Below, in pieces: positions 33,600 to 44,740 of a DNA stretch of 64,000 nt (position 1 is its first letter; every line of letters begins with the position of its first letter). The notes under the pieces were generated by a model. That model searched no databases, had not been told where the DNA came from, and worked only from the letters and a program-made list of their open reading frames with translations. The DNA lies in contig JBITNC010000001.1 in NCBI GenBank assembly GCA_050084985.1, forward strand, positions 91,760,001-91,824,000, in the 5' to 3' direction. Position numbers and translations under genes: made by a program. This DNA is from Nageia nagi (Eukaryota; Pinophyta).

Positions 33600-34960
33600 C
33601 ATAATCCAATCACTTTATTCATTAAGTTACTGCTCATCCTTTATGATAGCAATCATATGTGAATTTTTAGCTATATTTTCACATAAAGCCCTACCTTTGA
33701 TAAGCTTGGTTGATTAAATTTCTATATCATATTACATTATTTTAGTAATCCAACCAACCTTTTCTTTGCCTAAGTCTCTTTGTATAATATAATTTTTTCA
33801 TCTGGATAGATAGTAAATACGAGGATTTTATTATGAGACACATAATATTTGAATTTCTTAAGTACTTTCATTATAAAAAAACACTTTATTTTTAATAAAT
33901 GAGTACCTTTTTTGATGTTGATGTAGTGTTTGACTATGAAAAGTAATCAGATGTTCTTATTTCTTATCATCTCTTTGTGCTAGAATTGTAGCAATGCTTT
34001 TTTTTGCTTCATATGTGTACATAATGAACTCTTTTGATATATCAAGATTTTTATATATAATAGCTTATATTATAGCCTTTTTAATCTCTCTAAAGGATAG
34101 ATTTTCTTCATGTGACCAAGAGAATACATCTTTTTTTAGCATTCAAGTGATTGGAGATACAATTTTTGAAGAATCATTAATGAATTTTCTAACAAAATTG
34201 ATATGACCAAGGAATGATTCCAATGTTTTCTTATTATAGGGAAGTGGAAATGCTTCAATAGATTTTACATTGTCTAGATCAATCACTAATCCCTCCTTTG
34301 ATACAATGTAGCTAGGTAATTTTCCTTGGTTAATCATAAAAATAGATTTTTTGGGATTGATTAAAATCTCAAACTTTATAGATTTTTCAAAAACTTATTT
34401 GAGATGTTCTAGATGATCCTTTATAGTATTAGATAATACTATAATATCATCTAGATTAACTAAGATAATATTATTTATCAATTCACCAAATGCATGATCC
34501 ATATCTCTTTGAAAAGTAGCTTTCACATTAGAAAGACCAAAAGGCATCCTTTGAAAAGCAAATGTCTTCCATTTGATTGTAAATGCAATTTTGTATTGAT
34601 CTTCATCTTTCATCTAAATTTGGTTAAATATTAAGTAACCATCAACCATTGAAAAATAGTAAGCTCTAGCTATTATATGTAGGATCTATTCCATAGGTGA
34701 GAGAGGATAATTATCTTTGAGAGACACTTGATTCAAATTTCTAAAATCAACTCAATCTGATTTCTCCACTTTTCTTTCTAACAAGAACTAGATTTGCAAC
34801 TCAAGAAGAATGCTTGATAGGATAAATAATTTTTAAATCAAGCATATTGAAAAGTTCTTATTTCATGGCTTCTTCTATTTTTGGGTTGATTGGCCTTTAT
34901 TTTTGCCTGTATGGTTTGGCATCTGCTTCAAGCTCAATTGTAGTTCAATCTCAAGTGTGT
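33600..34960 (-). pseudogene. gypsy-2 reverse transcriptase and RT-linked RNase H
   Basis: RT motifs on the minus strand: IIYPIKHSS near 34810, KIAFTIKWKTFAFQRMPFGL (34600-34540), ATFQRDMDHAFGELI, the active-site region VNLDDI (about 34445-34460, Tyr of YxDD changed to Asn), and GLVIDLDNVKSIEAFPLP with SFLGHINFVRKFI (34337-34143). RNase H text follows to about 33600 (FSWSHEENLSFREIKKAI, HSQTLHQHQKRYSFIKNK). The two open segments are separated by stops. The domain lies after the archaeal-like RNase H, as in gypsy-1. Confidence 0.85.
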
Positions 34961-35439
34961 GTTGGATGAAACTCTTATCATATGTCTTCAGATCATCATA
35001 AGTCTAAGCAATTTCTTTGAAGAACTCATGATAAATTTGACACATAATAGCTTTTTATTCATCAAAACATTTTTATCCTACCTTTATATATTTACTAGGT
35101 TCTATTTCTAGCTCAACATAACTCTCCTTTTGGATGGCCAAGGATTAAACTTTTTGGACATCTTCTGAATCAAATAGTATTTAAAAAGAGAGTAATATTT
35201 TTGGTATAACATTATTTCTAAGTTGGATAACATCTAATTCTTGGAAAAAGTTAGCTAATTCTTGAATATCAAAAGTGTGAGCTACTACTTCATTCAAGAG
35301 GAAGTTCATTATATGTTCATCAGAATTAAATACTTGTCAAAAATTTGCAGCATCATGTACTAAAGGCCAACATTGAACTTTGAGTTTAAGAGTTCCTCTT
35401 TTATAATGAACAAGGTTATAATGTACCCCTTTTCTAGTA

Positions 35440-35975
35440 AGTGCATCATCTATTTGGTTGTACCTTCTAGAAATAGATATAAAATTGATAGCCAAGAATG
35501 ACTCTAATAAATCTAATACTCTATTCTTGTAGGTCTTTAGATAATGATTTTTTCAATAATCTAGTTTTTGAATTGCGACCAATTCTAAATCACCATGAAC
35601 AATTAGGCATCTGATGCCTATACTAATTGCTTTAGATAAACCTAAAAAAAGGTCTTCATACTCAACAACATTATTTGTATAGATCCATGTGAATCTGAAT
35701 AAGAATCTCTTCATATATCCCTCTAGAGATTTCAATACAATTCTAGCTCCACATCTATTCTTAAATATTTATCCATCAAAGTATATTATCCATATCTCAT
35801 TCTCCTTTTTAGATGTGATTGATATTGGTTGTGCATCCTTATGCAAAAAATAATTACCCATGCCAACATCTATGATTTGATAATTTAAATTATTTGTTGA
35901 AAGAATTTTAGTTGTTAAGATTATTTCTATAAGTGTATCCTTTTCAAATAATTTCATAGGTTGAAGGTAATTCAA
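35440..35975 (-). pseudogene. gypsy-2 second RNase H (archaeal-like), upstream of RT
   Basis: Between protease and RT the minus strand reads IWIIYFDG (first Asp, near 35775), a stop, then CGARIVLKSLEGYMKRFLFR, NNVVEYEDLFLGLSKAI (Glu), IVHGDLELVAIQKL (Asp) and RRYNQIDDAL (last Asp, about 35450). It aligns with the gypsy-1 domain at 4930-5330 landmark for landmark, and sits in the same unusual place. The preceding residues (35975-35790) are a linker. Stops after FDG and after KLDY inactivate it. Confidence 0.8.
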
Positions 35976-36059
35976 ATAGTTTTGTTCTATGATCTTCTTA
36001 AGATGAACACTTTTGGTGCCCTCATTTAGAATTTTTACTTATTTATTTTGGAAGGGAAG

Positions 36060-36530
36060 TAAAAGGTGAGTATAGTCTAAAGCTAATTACCTTCCCAATT
36101 TAGCAATGAATTTTTTAGATAAACATATTCCAAATAGAGGTGGAAGATCAACCACAATAATATCTTGAATAACACAAATGTCAAGGAATGTATTCAAGGT
36201 TATTGGGATCCCTTTAACACTACCAACAACATCTATAGAGGAAGAATCCAATTGTATGACACCATCAATACATATTATAATGTACAATTTTATTTCATTT
36301 GGAACAACTTTAGAAATTATAGTTATTGCATATTTGGTATCTATCATACAATTATTTACTACCCAACCTTCTAATATAAAGGATAGATAGAATGGTGGGT
36401 GTCTCCTTATACCTATGGGAGTTTGAGGGACATCATCAAATATTACAAACATGAAATTTCTTTTGTTTAACCTTTTCTTACTATTCTTTATTTTCAAGAT
36501 TTTTTGTAAAAGATCTAATTAACCTAGTGT
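36060..36530 (-). pseudogene. gypsy-2 protease
   Basis: Open frame of 136 codons (36497-36087). It shows PPFYLSFILEGWVVNNCMID, the catalytic loop DTKYAITIISKVV with Lys in place of the invariant Gly, then VIQLDSSSIDVVGSVKGI and IIVVDLPPLFGICLSKKFIA. It matches both halves of the split gypsy-1 protease, which is why the gypsy-1 halves can be joined with confidence. It would cleave the polyprotein; the loop change and stops indicate inactivity. Confidence 0.85.
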
Positions 36531-38230
36531 CTTAAATACATCAAACCTAGTCATCTTAGAAAGATTTTTCTTTAGTTCTTCTACAATATTATATGGAGCA
36601 TATGGGAAAAAATTACTTCATTCATCTTGTTAATGTGTTCTAAATTTTTGAATTATTGTTTCCTTATGGTAATATATGATAAAAGGATACCTGAATGTAT
36701 TAGGTCTCTCCTTCTTCAGGACTTGTTTTCTAGCTACAACAGGGTTTATTTTAGTAGAAAAATTAGTACCTAAATTTTGAGAAACATTATTTAGATATTC
36801 TAGGAATTGATTTTATTGATTCTATGGTTAGGATAAGGGAGCCTTAGCTTTCTTAGGTTTAGGTTCCACTAGAATAGATGCTTGATTTTGTTGAGTAATT
36901 TTAGGTTATTATAGAGCTGTTGAATAAGAACCTCTAGTTTTAACATAGTTGGCTTATTCTCTAGCATATCTTGGAAGCCAAAAATTTACCATGGTGAGAT
37001 TAGCAACAAGATCTAATGTAGGATCCACCATCTAGTTTAAATGTAATCCTAAATATTGATTTTGATAAAATGCACATGATTTTAGAAAATTAGGAGCTTA
37101 ACATGGGGGACACCATTCCATAATGCCTAGAGCATCACTCTTTGCAGAACTTACCACAATAGTATTTTCAATTACTTTTGAAATATTTAGTTATTATGGC
37201 TGGTTAGTCTTGGGTTAGAATCTAGGTTGATACTAGTTATCATATTTTTTATAATTGAAACCTTGATTTTGTCTTTCTTACAAAGTGAGCTTATTGGTAA
37301 GGTTCTTAATAATTACCTTCAATTATTGTATTCTTTATTCCTCTTGAGATTTAGAATCAGTACTAGTACTAGTGGATGTAGGAGTAGGTAATGCTAGTAT
37401 TTAATTTTGAATAATAGGTTTGGGTGGAGGTGGTAAAGCTAAAACTCTAAGATGAGAAATTTGTGGGACTTATTTAGGAAGTAAATTAGGAAATAATGGT
37501 ATAATGGTTCTAGATTGCATCTTTACAAAGGATACTATGGAATGTTAAAAGATTTTTGCTATTTGGTAAATATCTGAGAAGATATCTCTTGATATAAAAA
37601 TAAGCATATTAAGGTCTAGGAGAAAGGCCTTCCTATAATATACCAAAGCTTGTGTACTTGTTGGTTTAATCCTTATTGGAATATATTTCCATGTTCTCTC
37701 AAATCTAATATTGAAATCATTAATGGACTCATGAGGATGTCTCTTGATACATGCTATAAGGTTGAGGAATGTACTATAATCACCATCTATAGCAAATCTT
37801 TTAATTAAAGCCTAACATAACTCTCTCCATGAATTTATAGATTGGGGGGTAAGAGTTCTAAACCATTCAACTACTTTACCTTCAAAAGAGTGTGATAATA
37901 ATCTATATATTATTGTTTCATCAATGATATCAAAGCTTGAATCCAAAAAAGATACGTATTGATAATGTTCATATGGTGTTTTACCAAACCCATCATATTT
38001 AGGTAAAAATTTAGATGTTGCTTGAGGTATAGCAAGGGAGTTGGTAGCAATGACCAAAGGATTACCATTATTCCAAGCAAAAAAAATTGGCCAATTGTAT
38101 CAAGTGAAGGATCTTCAAGGGTTGAACCAAATATGATTGATAGTGGGATTTTCTTTAAGGGAATTACATGGGGTACAACCCAAGAAATCTTTTGCCTAGT
38201 CCCCCTATCAGGAAATGACAACTCTTAGAA
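36530..38230 (-). pseudogene. gypsy-2 gag
   Basis: Gag domain in the minus strand: LPKYDGFGKTPYEHYQYV, then RLLSHSFEGKVVEWFRTL (38057-37812), CIKRHPHESINDFNIRFERT and KPTSTQALVYYRKAF. Downstream is a Pro-rich linker (LALPPPPKPIIQN), a Cys cluster MEWCPPC near 37105 that may be a relic zinc site, and a long Lys/Asn-rich tail to protease. The first part overlaps a second frame (38221-37910), showing a frameshift. Particle-forming role by homology. Confidence 0.8.
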
Positions 38231-38469
38231 CCTTGGCTTTCTAAGGGAATTTCTAGCACAACTTCTAGTAAGTCTACATTTTAGAGGTGCCAAGGTTTGA
38301 AATATTGATTGGTTGATAGCAAAGTCACCAATAAGGTCAAAAGAACCTTATAATATTTGAATAATCTAATTAATAGCCCACTAGAAATAGTGATCTGGCT
38401 TATTTATGCACACTAAATATGGAATTTACTTCATGTCCCATTGGGCATGCTAAAAATGAGAACTTTTAC
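38231..38469 (-). other. gypsy-2 leader with primer site relic
   Basis: Contains TTATTGGTGACTTTGC on the minus strand near 38317-38332, corresponding to the tRNA-Arg-type site of gypsy-1, and a GCATGCCCAATGGGAC block that is conserved with gypsy-1. Confidence 0.5.
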
Positions 38470-38830
38470 TATTGATCAGTATAATGCAACCTTAAAGGGT
38501 TTAGTCTAGTCAAATTCTCCATTGCCTATAGTAGTAGGTTCTTTAAAAGAGCAGAAGGTGGTGAAAATGCATTTGTGTTGATTTTCTTCTCAATCTCTAG
38601 GTTATAGGCTAATTCTTATTTATTGTAAAAGTTTAAAGTAACAAGAAAAGAGATAAAAGGTAGAGAGTTATAGGAAAGAGATAAACATATTAAACTAAAA
38701 CTTAAATAAGAACTCTACATCCTAGGCATTGTAGCATAAGTAGCAATCCATGGCTAAGATTAAGAATAGCAAACTATCTTACTCTTGGAGTCTCGCAATC
38801 ACAATACATAGCGACAACTTAAGATAATAT
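38470..38830 (-). repeat. gypsy-2 5' LTR, left part
   Basis: Matches 26322-26681. It ends with AATAT (38826-38830), the left target duplication of copia-E. Confidence 0.9.
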
Positions 38831-39312
38831 TGATGGAATTGAAGGATTCCATATAACCAAGATCTCCTTGGAGTTTTTTCAACAAAAATGATCCATTCAT
38901 CCATCTAGCAAAGGTAATAAATAATCACATAAAAGATAACACACAATGTATATTGGTTCCTCCATTTCTTGATATTACATCTACTTTGAACCATCATTCT
39001 ATTACTTTCTTAGAAGATAATTCTCCTACATATTCTCAAGACAAGCATTACCATGCTTGATCAATTTTGATCAAGTTTTTTTTTTTTAATAATAAGAAGA
39101 GTACCTCTCTATTTATAAGAACTAACCCACTATTTAACCTTCCTTTTACCCAAGGGTAAGGTTAAAGGTGTTTCTATATTTATTCCTCTTTCTATTTTTA
39201 TTCCTTTAATGCTTTAAGGTATCTAAAGATACTTTAAGTATTAAGTGAATTTACATTAAAGAGAAACATTGCATAGTAAGTATTACACAATATTACATTA
39301 CAATTTTCAACA
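38831..39312 (-). repeat. copia-E 3' LTR
   Basis: Plus-strand start TGATGGAATTGAAGG, end TTTTCAACA. Contains the inverted repeat TTTAACCTT (39133-39141) / AAGGTTAAA (39158-39166) and the complement of TTATAAATAGAGAG (39106-39120, TATA box). It is about 40 bp longer than the 5' LTR because of an indel near 39215. Confidence 0.92.
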
Positions 39313-40070
39313 CTCCCCCTTAATGCAATATTGGGTAGAGAGTCAAAAAGAAAAATAAAGAGAAAGTAAGATAGAGTTCTCCTCCAAAAGATACAAGCCA
39401 AGATGAAAACTTCTTATATCTTTGAGAAAGTAATAGAATATATATGGTTCTATAATGGCTCAACTAGTTATCCATTTTACAAAATATTTTACAATACAAT
39501 CATTAGCCAAAAAATAATTTCTTTGTATAAGAGTAGTCATTCAACAACATGTTGACATGAAGAGCCTCCATGAGCCTGCATACCTAAAGTAACCTGTAAT
39601 CTCAAGAAGAACTTGCAAGCTACAAGCTAGTCAAAAAATAAGATCAACTAAATATATCACATATACACATAGAAGATAGATTTCATCTATAAATTAATCA
39701 AATATACCATGTCATCACATATGCATAATCAACCAAGTGATATTAATGCATTCTCAACCAATTATATAAAAATATCATCAATATTTATAAAATAAAAATT
39801 GATTTTTGCGTTTATTTGTGTTTTTTTTTAGATCATTATTCTATATTTGTTGAAGGTATATGAAGGTGTCATCATAACATAATATTTCATAATTTGATTC
39901 TCCCTTCTGATGAAAACTTCATGAAAAAAAATACTTATGTGACCATGTTAACTTAACCATGTCACAAAATGATCAAAAAATAATAGAACTAAACCACAAG
40001 TTTAGATTTTTAAGCCACACATGTGAACTTGACGAAACACAAAGTCAAGACTTAAAAAGAATAAATCACA
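39313..40070 (-). other. copia-E polypurine tract and 3' region related to copia-A
   Basis: The complement of CTCCCCCTTAATGC (39313-39326) is the same polypurine tract as in copia-A. Homology to the copia-A 3' region continues to about 39640 (GGAGGAGAACTCTAT block, ATGCAGGCTCATGGAG block). No coding seen. Confidence 0.8.
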
Positions 40071-40073
40071 TAC

Positions 40074-40420
40074 TAAATAAACTTGATTTTACCAAGAGTG
40101 AGCCAAGATGCCATAATAAATAAACTTGAATTTATAAGAGAGAGCTAAGATGCCATAACAAATAAATTTGAGTTTACCAAGAGTGACTCAAGGTTCCATC
40201 TTAACCATGCTATTAGTTAAGATGTATATGGTGGAAAAAGATAACATTCATCCAACAAGGATGAATTTTTATCAAAGATTGTAATGTGGATAAGGGTAAA
40301 CCTTTTTAACTACTCCACCATTCAACAATCATGGATAAGCTTGAACATTTTTAACCACTCCAAGAACATAGTTATGGATAAGAGCAAACCTTTTTAACCA
40401 CTTCATATACTACAAGAAGT
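40074..40420. repeat. Two short tandem arrays in copia-E 3' region
   Basis: Three units of 43 bp start with AAATAAACTTGA-like text at 40075, 40118 and 40160. A second array has GGATAAG-initiated units at 40288, 40333 and 40376 (43-45 bp). They occupy the position equivalent to the hairpin array of copia-A, but I do not see the same stems. Confidence 0.75.
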
Positions 40421-41391
40421 AATGTGGCAAACAATCCATCATCATGGATAAAAATTTTGAACATGGAAGTAAAATATGGCAAATAATGCCTTATAAGTCA
40501 TCATGAAGATGCCAAACCAATACTTATAATCACAACCCTCCTATGGATGAAGTAAGCATTACTTCACTCCTTGAAGATAAATTTATCAATAAAGTCTTGT
40601 TTGATGGATAATAAACACAAAGTCCAATAAAAAAATTACTTCTTGATAAAAAGATGCTTGGATTTTATATTTTTACTAGCAACGTGTCACAATCCATCAA
40701 CATGGATATTATTCCAAAAATATGGAAGTATACTTAGATTTTACTCTCCCTTAAGGGTAACTTCATAAAAATTGAAGCATATTACAAAAAAACTACACAT
40801 GTAGAAAAGAATGTACATTTTTCAAATATAATTGTACACTTCCTTTCCAAATCAAGGTTATTATTGCATTATCAATATCCTTAATAATACTTGTGGAAAA
40901 AGTTTAAAAACTTTTCATTCCAACAAGTATATTAATCAAAGTGCACAAGCAAAAAAATTTAAAGATTAATGCACAACAATACCAATGTTGAGTAAGCTTA
41001 CAAACTCTACTCCAACAAAAATGTGTGTACACAAAAAAAAATCCATTTAACTAGGATAAAAATAATATGCATAATTAATGAGGATAGTAATGTTTGAAGA
41101 AAGCTTACATAAACTTTTACTTCAAATAATGTACGTAACATTATTATTTTGGAAGTTCAAAAATTTCCATATTAACCATTTATATAACAAATGCCAATTC
41201 ATAGTCCAATACACATAATAAATATTTATGCAATATAAATTAATATTAATTTGCAACCAAAGGATAGTGCATAAAAATTAGACAAATTTCATAATGCACA
41301 TCCACAAGTTTTTATTTTAACATGGTGCAAATTTAACTATCAATATATTGAACATTATCAATTAATGTTATCAATTAAATTGATTTTGTAT
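40421..41391 (-). other. copia-E internal sequence, non-coding
   Basis: AT-rich DNA with no ORF of note. Cut at 41391 by gypsy-3. Confidence 0.5.
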
Positions 41392-42274
41392 TGTCAGTAA
41401 GAAAATCAACCCTGTTAGCAAATAAGACAAATACAATTAATACAAACTAAAATTTTATTATTTTTTGGAAGACCTCGGTATTACAAACTTCAAATCACTA
41501 GATCCGATTTCCTTGTAAAAGGACTTTTCTCAACATATACATATAAAAAATAAACTGTATGGAGTATATAAATAGAGAGTCATTGATGACCCTTATTAGA
41601 ACATTGGAAATTGAGATGAAATGCTAACTCCCAATGTCAAGTTGCTGATGATTGTATGATTTCAAATTTTATGATTACTTTGAATCACTTTCTCTAGTTT
41701 TGGCTTTTTAATGTTTGTATCCGTGATGCCTCTTGAACTTTACTGTGTCTTAATACCTGTAAACTCTACACACATGTTAAAACAACACATTAAAATATAC
41801 CTGTACTCTTTATGAAATCATACCATAAGGAAGATAAACATAAATAGTACTCAAATTGAAATGATGCTCACAATTCAATCTTTATTTCAATAGCATAACT
41901 TTACCTCAAAATTTGGGTCACTATTATCTATTTGTTTCCAATATTTATATATTCTTTAATGGTTATTTATGGAATTTTTGAAAGCTAAAATGAGGAGTCA
42001 AATTTTATCACCAACTCAAAATGACCAAAGGGATTTCGTGTCTAGTGACAATGTAGGTAATGACTTATCCTTTCTATCCATAGTTTCATGGAGAGGATGA
42101 ACCTTATAGTTCATCTTCTATTTTTTGTATTTTGTTTTTTCTATTGCAAATTCATTGATGATCTTTAGCAAATGTTGATGATCTAAACTGATTGCCAATG
42201 ATTATTTCCTAATCATTTGCATTTTAAGTCTTTTTATTTTTAATGTATAAGTGGATTGTATTTTTATGTCTACA
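41392..42274 (-). repeat. gypsy-3 3' LTR
   Basis: Plus-strand start TGTCAGTAAGAAAATCAACC, end TGTCTACA. A purine tract, complement of TTTTGCCCCTTTTT (42275-42288), adjoins it inside the element, fixing minus orientation. Confidence 0.9.
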
Positions 42275-42288
42275 TTTTGCCCCTTTTT

Positions 42289-43385
42289 GAATTATTAACT
42301 GAGGATGTGGTTAATAGTTTCAAAAATATAGAATGGAAAACTTTAAATTATTATTTTATCTAGTTGTCTTTGAGGATTTTTGCAATAGAAATTTTAACTC
42401 AATTTCTTATATAAGTCGAAATTTTTATCTATCAAATTATGATAAAATGTGTTTTCGTTTAACATTTGATATGTTTTGAAAACAAAATTGGGATATACTT
42501 CAGAAATGACATTTTTAGCATAACAATGTGTTGAGCTTATGTAATAGTTGCATGACATTTCTATTATGTCATTTTGCATGTCTAATCACACATGTTTCAT
42601 GTAAGTATCTCTTTAGTAAATGGGTTTTTAATGGCATTATCCTTCGACCCAACAACAAGGTTTCAAAGTAATCTTATGTAATAATGATTTATCAATTTTA
42701 CCATTTTTGATATTCATAAATTTGATAATATCTTAAGAAATATTATCCAAATTACTTACGCATGAAGCTTAATTTACTTAGACAAAATATAATCATAACC
42801 ACTTTTTTTTTGGTAATATATTTAAAATGCTAGCATTTTAAATGAGTCACCAATGTCCACTATCCAATCATCGGTGTTTCATATCGTAGGATTATAAAAA
42901 GAAAAAAGTTTAAATTTCATTATTGCTTTCTATTCTATTATTTTCTTATTAGCTGGGTGACATTTATTTTTCATACTCTTTACTATGTCATTAGCTATCA
43001 ATATCTAATGAGACTATCATGCCTCCACATCATCACTTCGTTGGCCATTCTTGACCTATCTAGGAATAGGTAGGGTTTTAAACTAACCTTGTTTTTTACT
43101 TTTTACTTATATCTAATATTTTAACCATTTTTTTAAAATTTTTTAATTATAACATACAATAATTAGGTATTTAAAAAATTTCTATTGGATTATAATGTGT
43201 TTTAGACCTTTGTTTTTAGTTATTTTAACAAATTTTCAAAACCTCAGTTGTAGTCGCTAACCAAAGCTAAAGGGTTTCAAGGTCATCGGCATTTATATGT
43301 CAAACATTGATGATTCTATAACACTAGCATTTAAATGTTGACATTTAATATTGAATCATAATTTTTTTTTAATACATTTAAATTT
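42289..43385. other. gypsy-3 region between 3' LTR and antisense ORF
   Basis: AT-rich, no supported gene. Confidence 0.4.
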
Positions 43386-44740
43386 TATAAATTTACAGGT
43401 TCGAGACATTTTTGAGCATCATGGTAGATACCCTTCTATCATTCAGGTGGGTAAGGATTTTCTAGATCCGGTTGATCATGCATTCTTTAGGATAGTTGGA
43501 TTTTGTGTTGGCCCATATATGGGTTAATTCATTGGGAGTATCCATTATTAGTAGCTTTATTGGATATATGGGATGCTTGTACTTCAACCTTTTATATCCT
43601 AACTAGGGGAATGATGATCACTATAGAGGATATTCATTTCTTATATAGACTACCTATCCATGGTCTAGAGGATACAACATGTGGTAGATAGAGCTGGAGC
43701 TTTGCTAATGATTTCATATCTTTATGGAGTAGATAAGTTGATATTATTATTTCTAAGATTATTTCTAAAGGGATATGACATTATTAGTATTGGATGTAGG
43801 ATTAGATGGGAGCCATACATTTTTCATATTTGATGGGATTAGTTTAGTGTTATGCTCTCCTAGATATTGGTGGTGGAAGATTTCCATAGTCACTTTTGTC
43901 ATTATAGTAGATATGATATAGCATGAGATAGTATATGCTGGGCACCTACATTATTAGCTCAGATATATAGAGAGCTATTATTTTATTCTCAAGAGCATTA
44001 TGCTTCCTTATCAGTTACCATCACTTTATAGGCATGGGCTTACAAGCATATTACTATAGCTTGCCCTTCAAGTTTACCTATGGCTAGTTTTGGTAGTCAC
44101 TTAGAGTATGAGGTAGGCATTATTCAATGGTGCGATGATTTTTATATTCATCCATAGGATGGCATTAGGTGAGATGTGGCCTATTACCACCACATTTTGG
44201 ATTAGTTAGTTCTAGATTAGGTGAGGTTATACCTTATCATTTATATCAAGTTTGGGTTGAGCTTGCAGGGGAGATTACTAGTATTCGATAGCCACATGTA
44301 TTGAGTGCCAAATAGATAGATTTCCTTGAGTTTTTTTATTTTGGTAGAGTACACCACTAGTTTGGTTTGATTCAAGACATTCCACCTCCACCAGTACTAT
44401 ATCAATGTGAGGATACTATCCTAGATGATGGTGTTCGGTATTTGATATATGCAAAGCTAGATCCTACTCAAGAGGAGGTATTGATTGAGGATGATATTAG
44501 GGTAGATGATATTGATGTTACTAAAGAGTTTAAAGTTTGGTGGCATGTTGAGTTAGAGGGTGGTGGGAATTATGGAGAGGGAAAACATGTTCATTAATGC
44601 ATTGATGATGTTGAGGAGGTGGGTGTAGCTACAAGTGAGATAGAGGAGAAAATGATAGATCTTGTTGAGGAGTTTATTCTTGAGGAGAGAAATGAGTCCA
44701 ACCAAGGAGGGAGTTGCCCCAAGCAAAGATGATGATGATA
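43386..44740 (+). pseudogene. Antisense ORF of gypsy-3: plant mobile domain protein
   Basis: Coding-like sequence on the strand opposite to gypsy-3 pol. The best segment (43503-43691) reads PLLVALLDIWDACTSTFYIL, then MMITIEDIHFLYRLPIHGLE, the pattern of the aminotransferase-like plant mobile domain (LxEALxxRWxxxTxTFxxxxGEMTxTLEDVxxLxGLPxxG). Upstream text VGKDFLDPVDHAFFRIVGFC leads in. A later open segment (44367-44597) reads FGLIQDIPPPP with an acidic tail (EEVLIEDDIRVDDIDVTKE) and ends near 44740. Plant mobile domains occur in host proteins such as MAIN and MAIL1 and in transposable elements. Many stops and shifts; pseudogene. Confidence 0.7.

Noticed and set aside
36165-36390. Two plus-strand open frames opposite gypsy-2 protease
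   Set aside because: Shadows of the protease frame, low complexity, no domain.
40074-40420. CRISPR-like interpretation of the short tandem repeats
   Set aside because: Units are directly adjacent and imperfect with no unique spacers, and the context is a plant retrotransposon.
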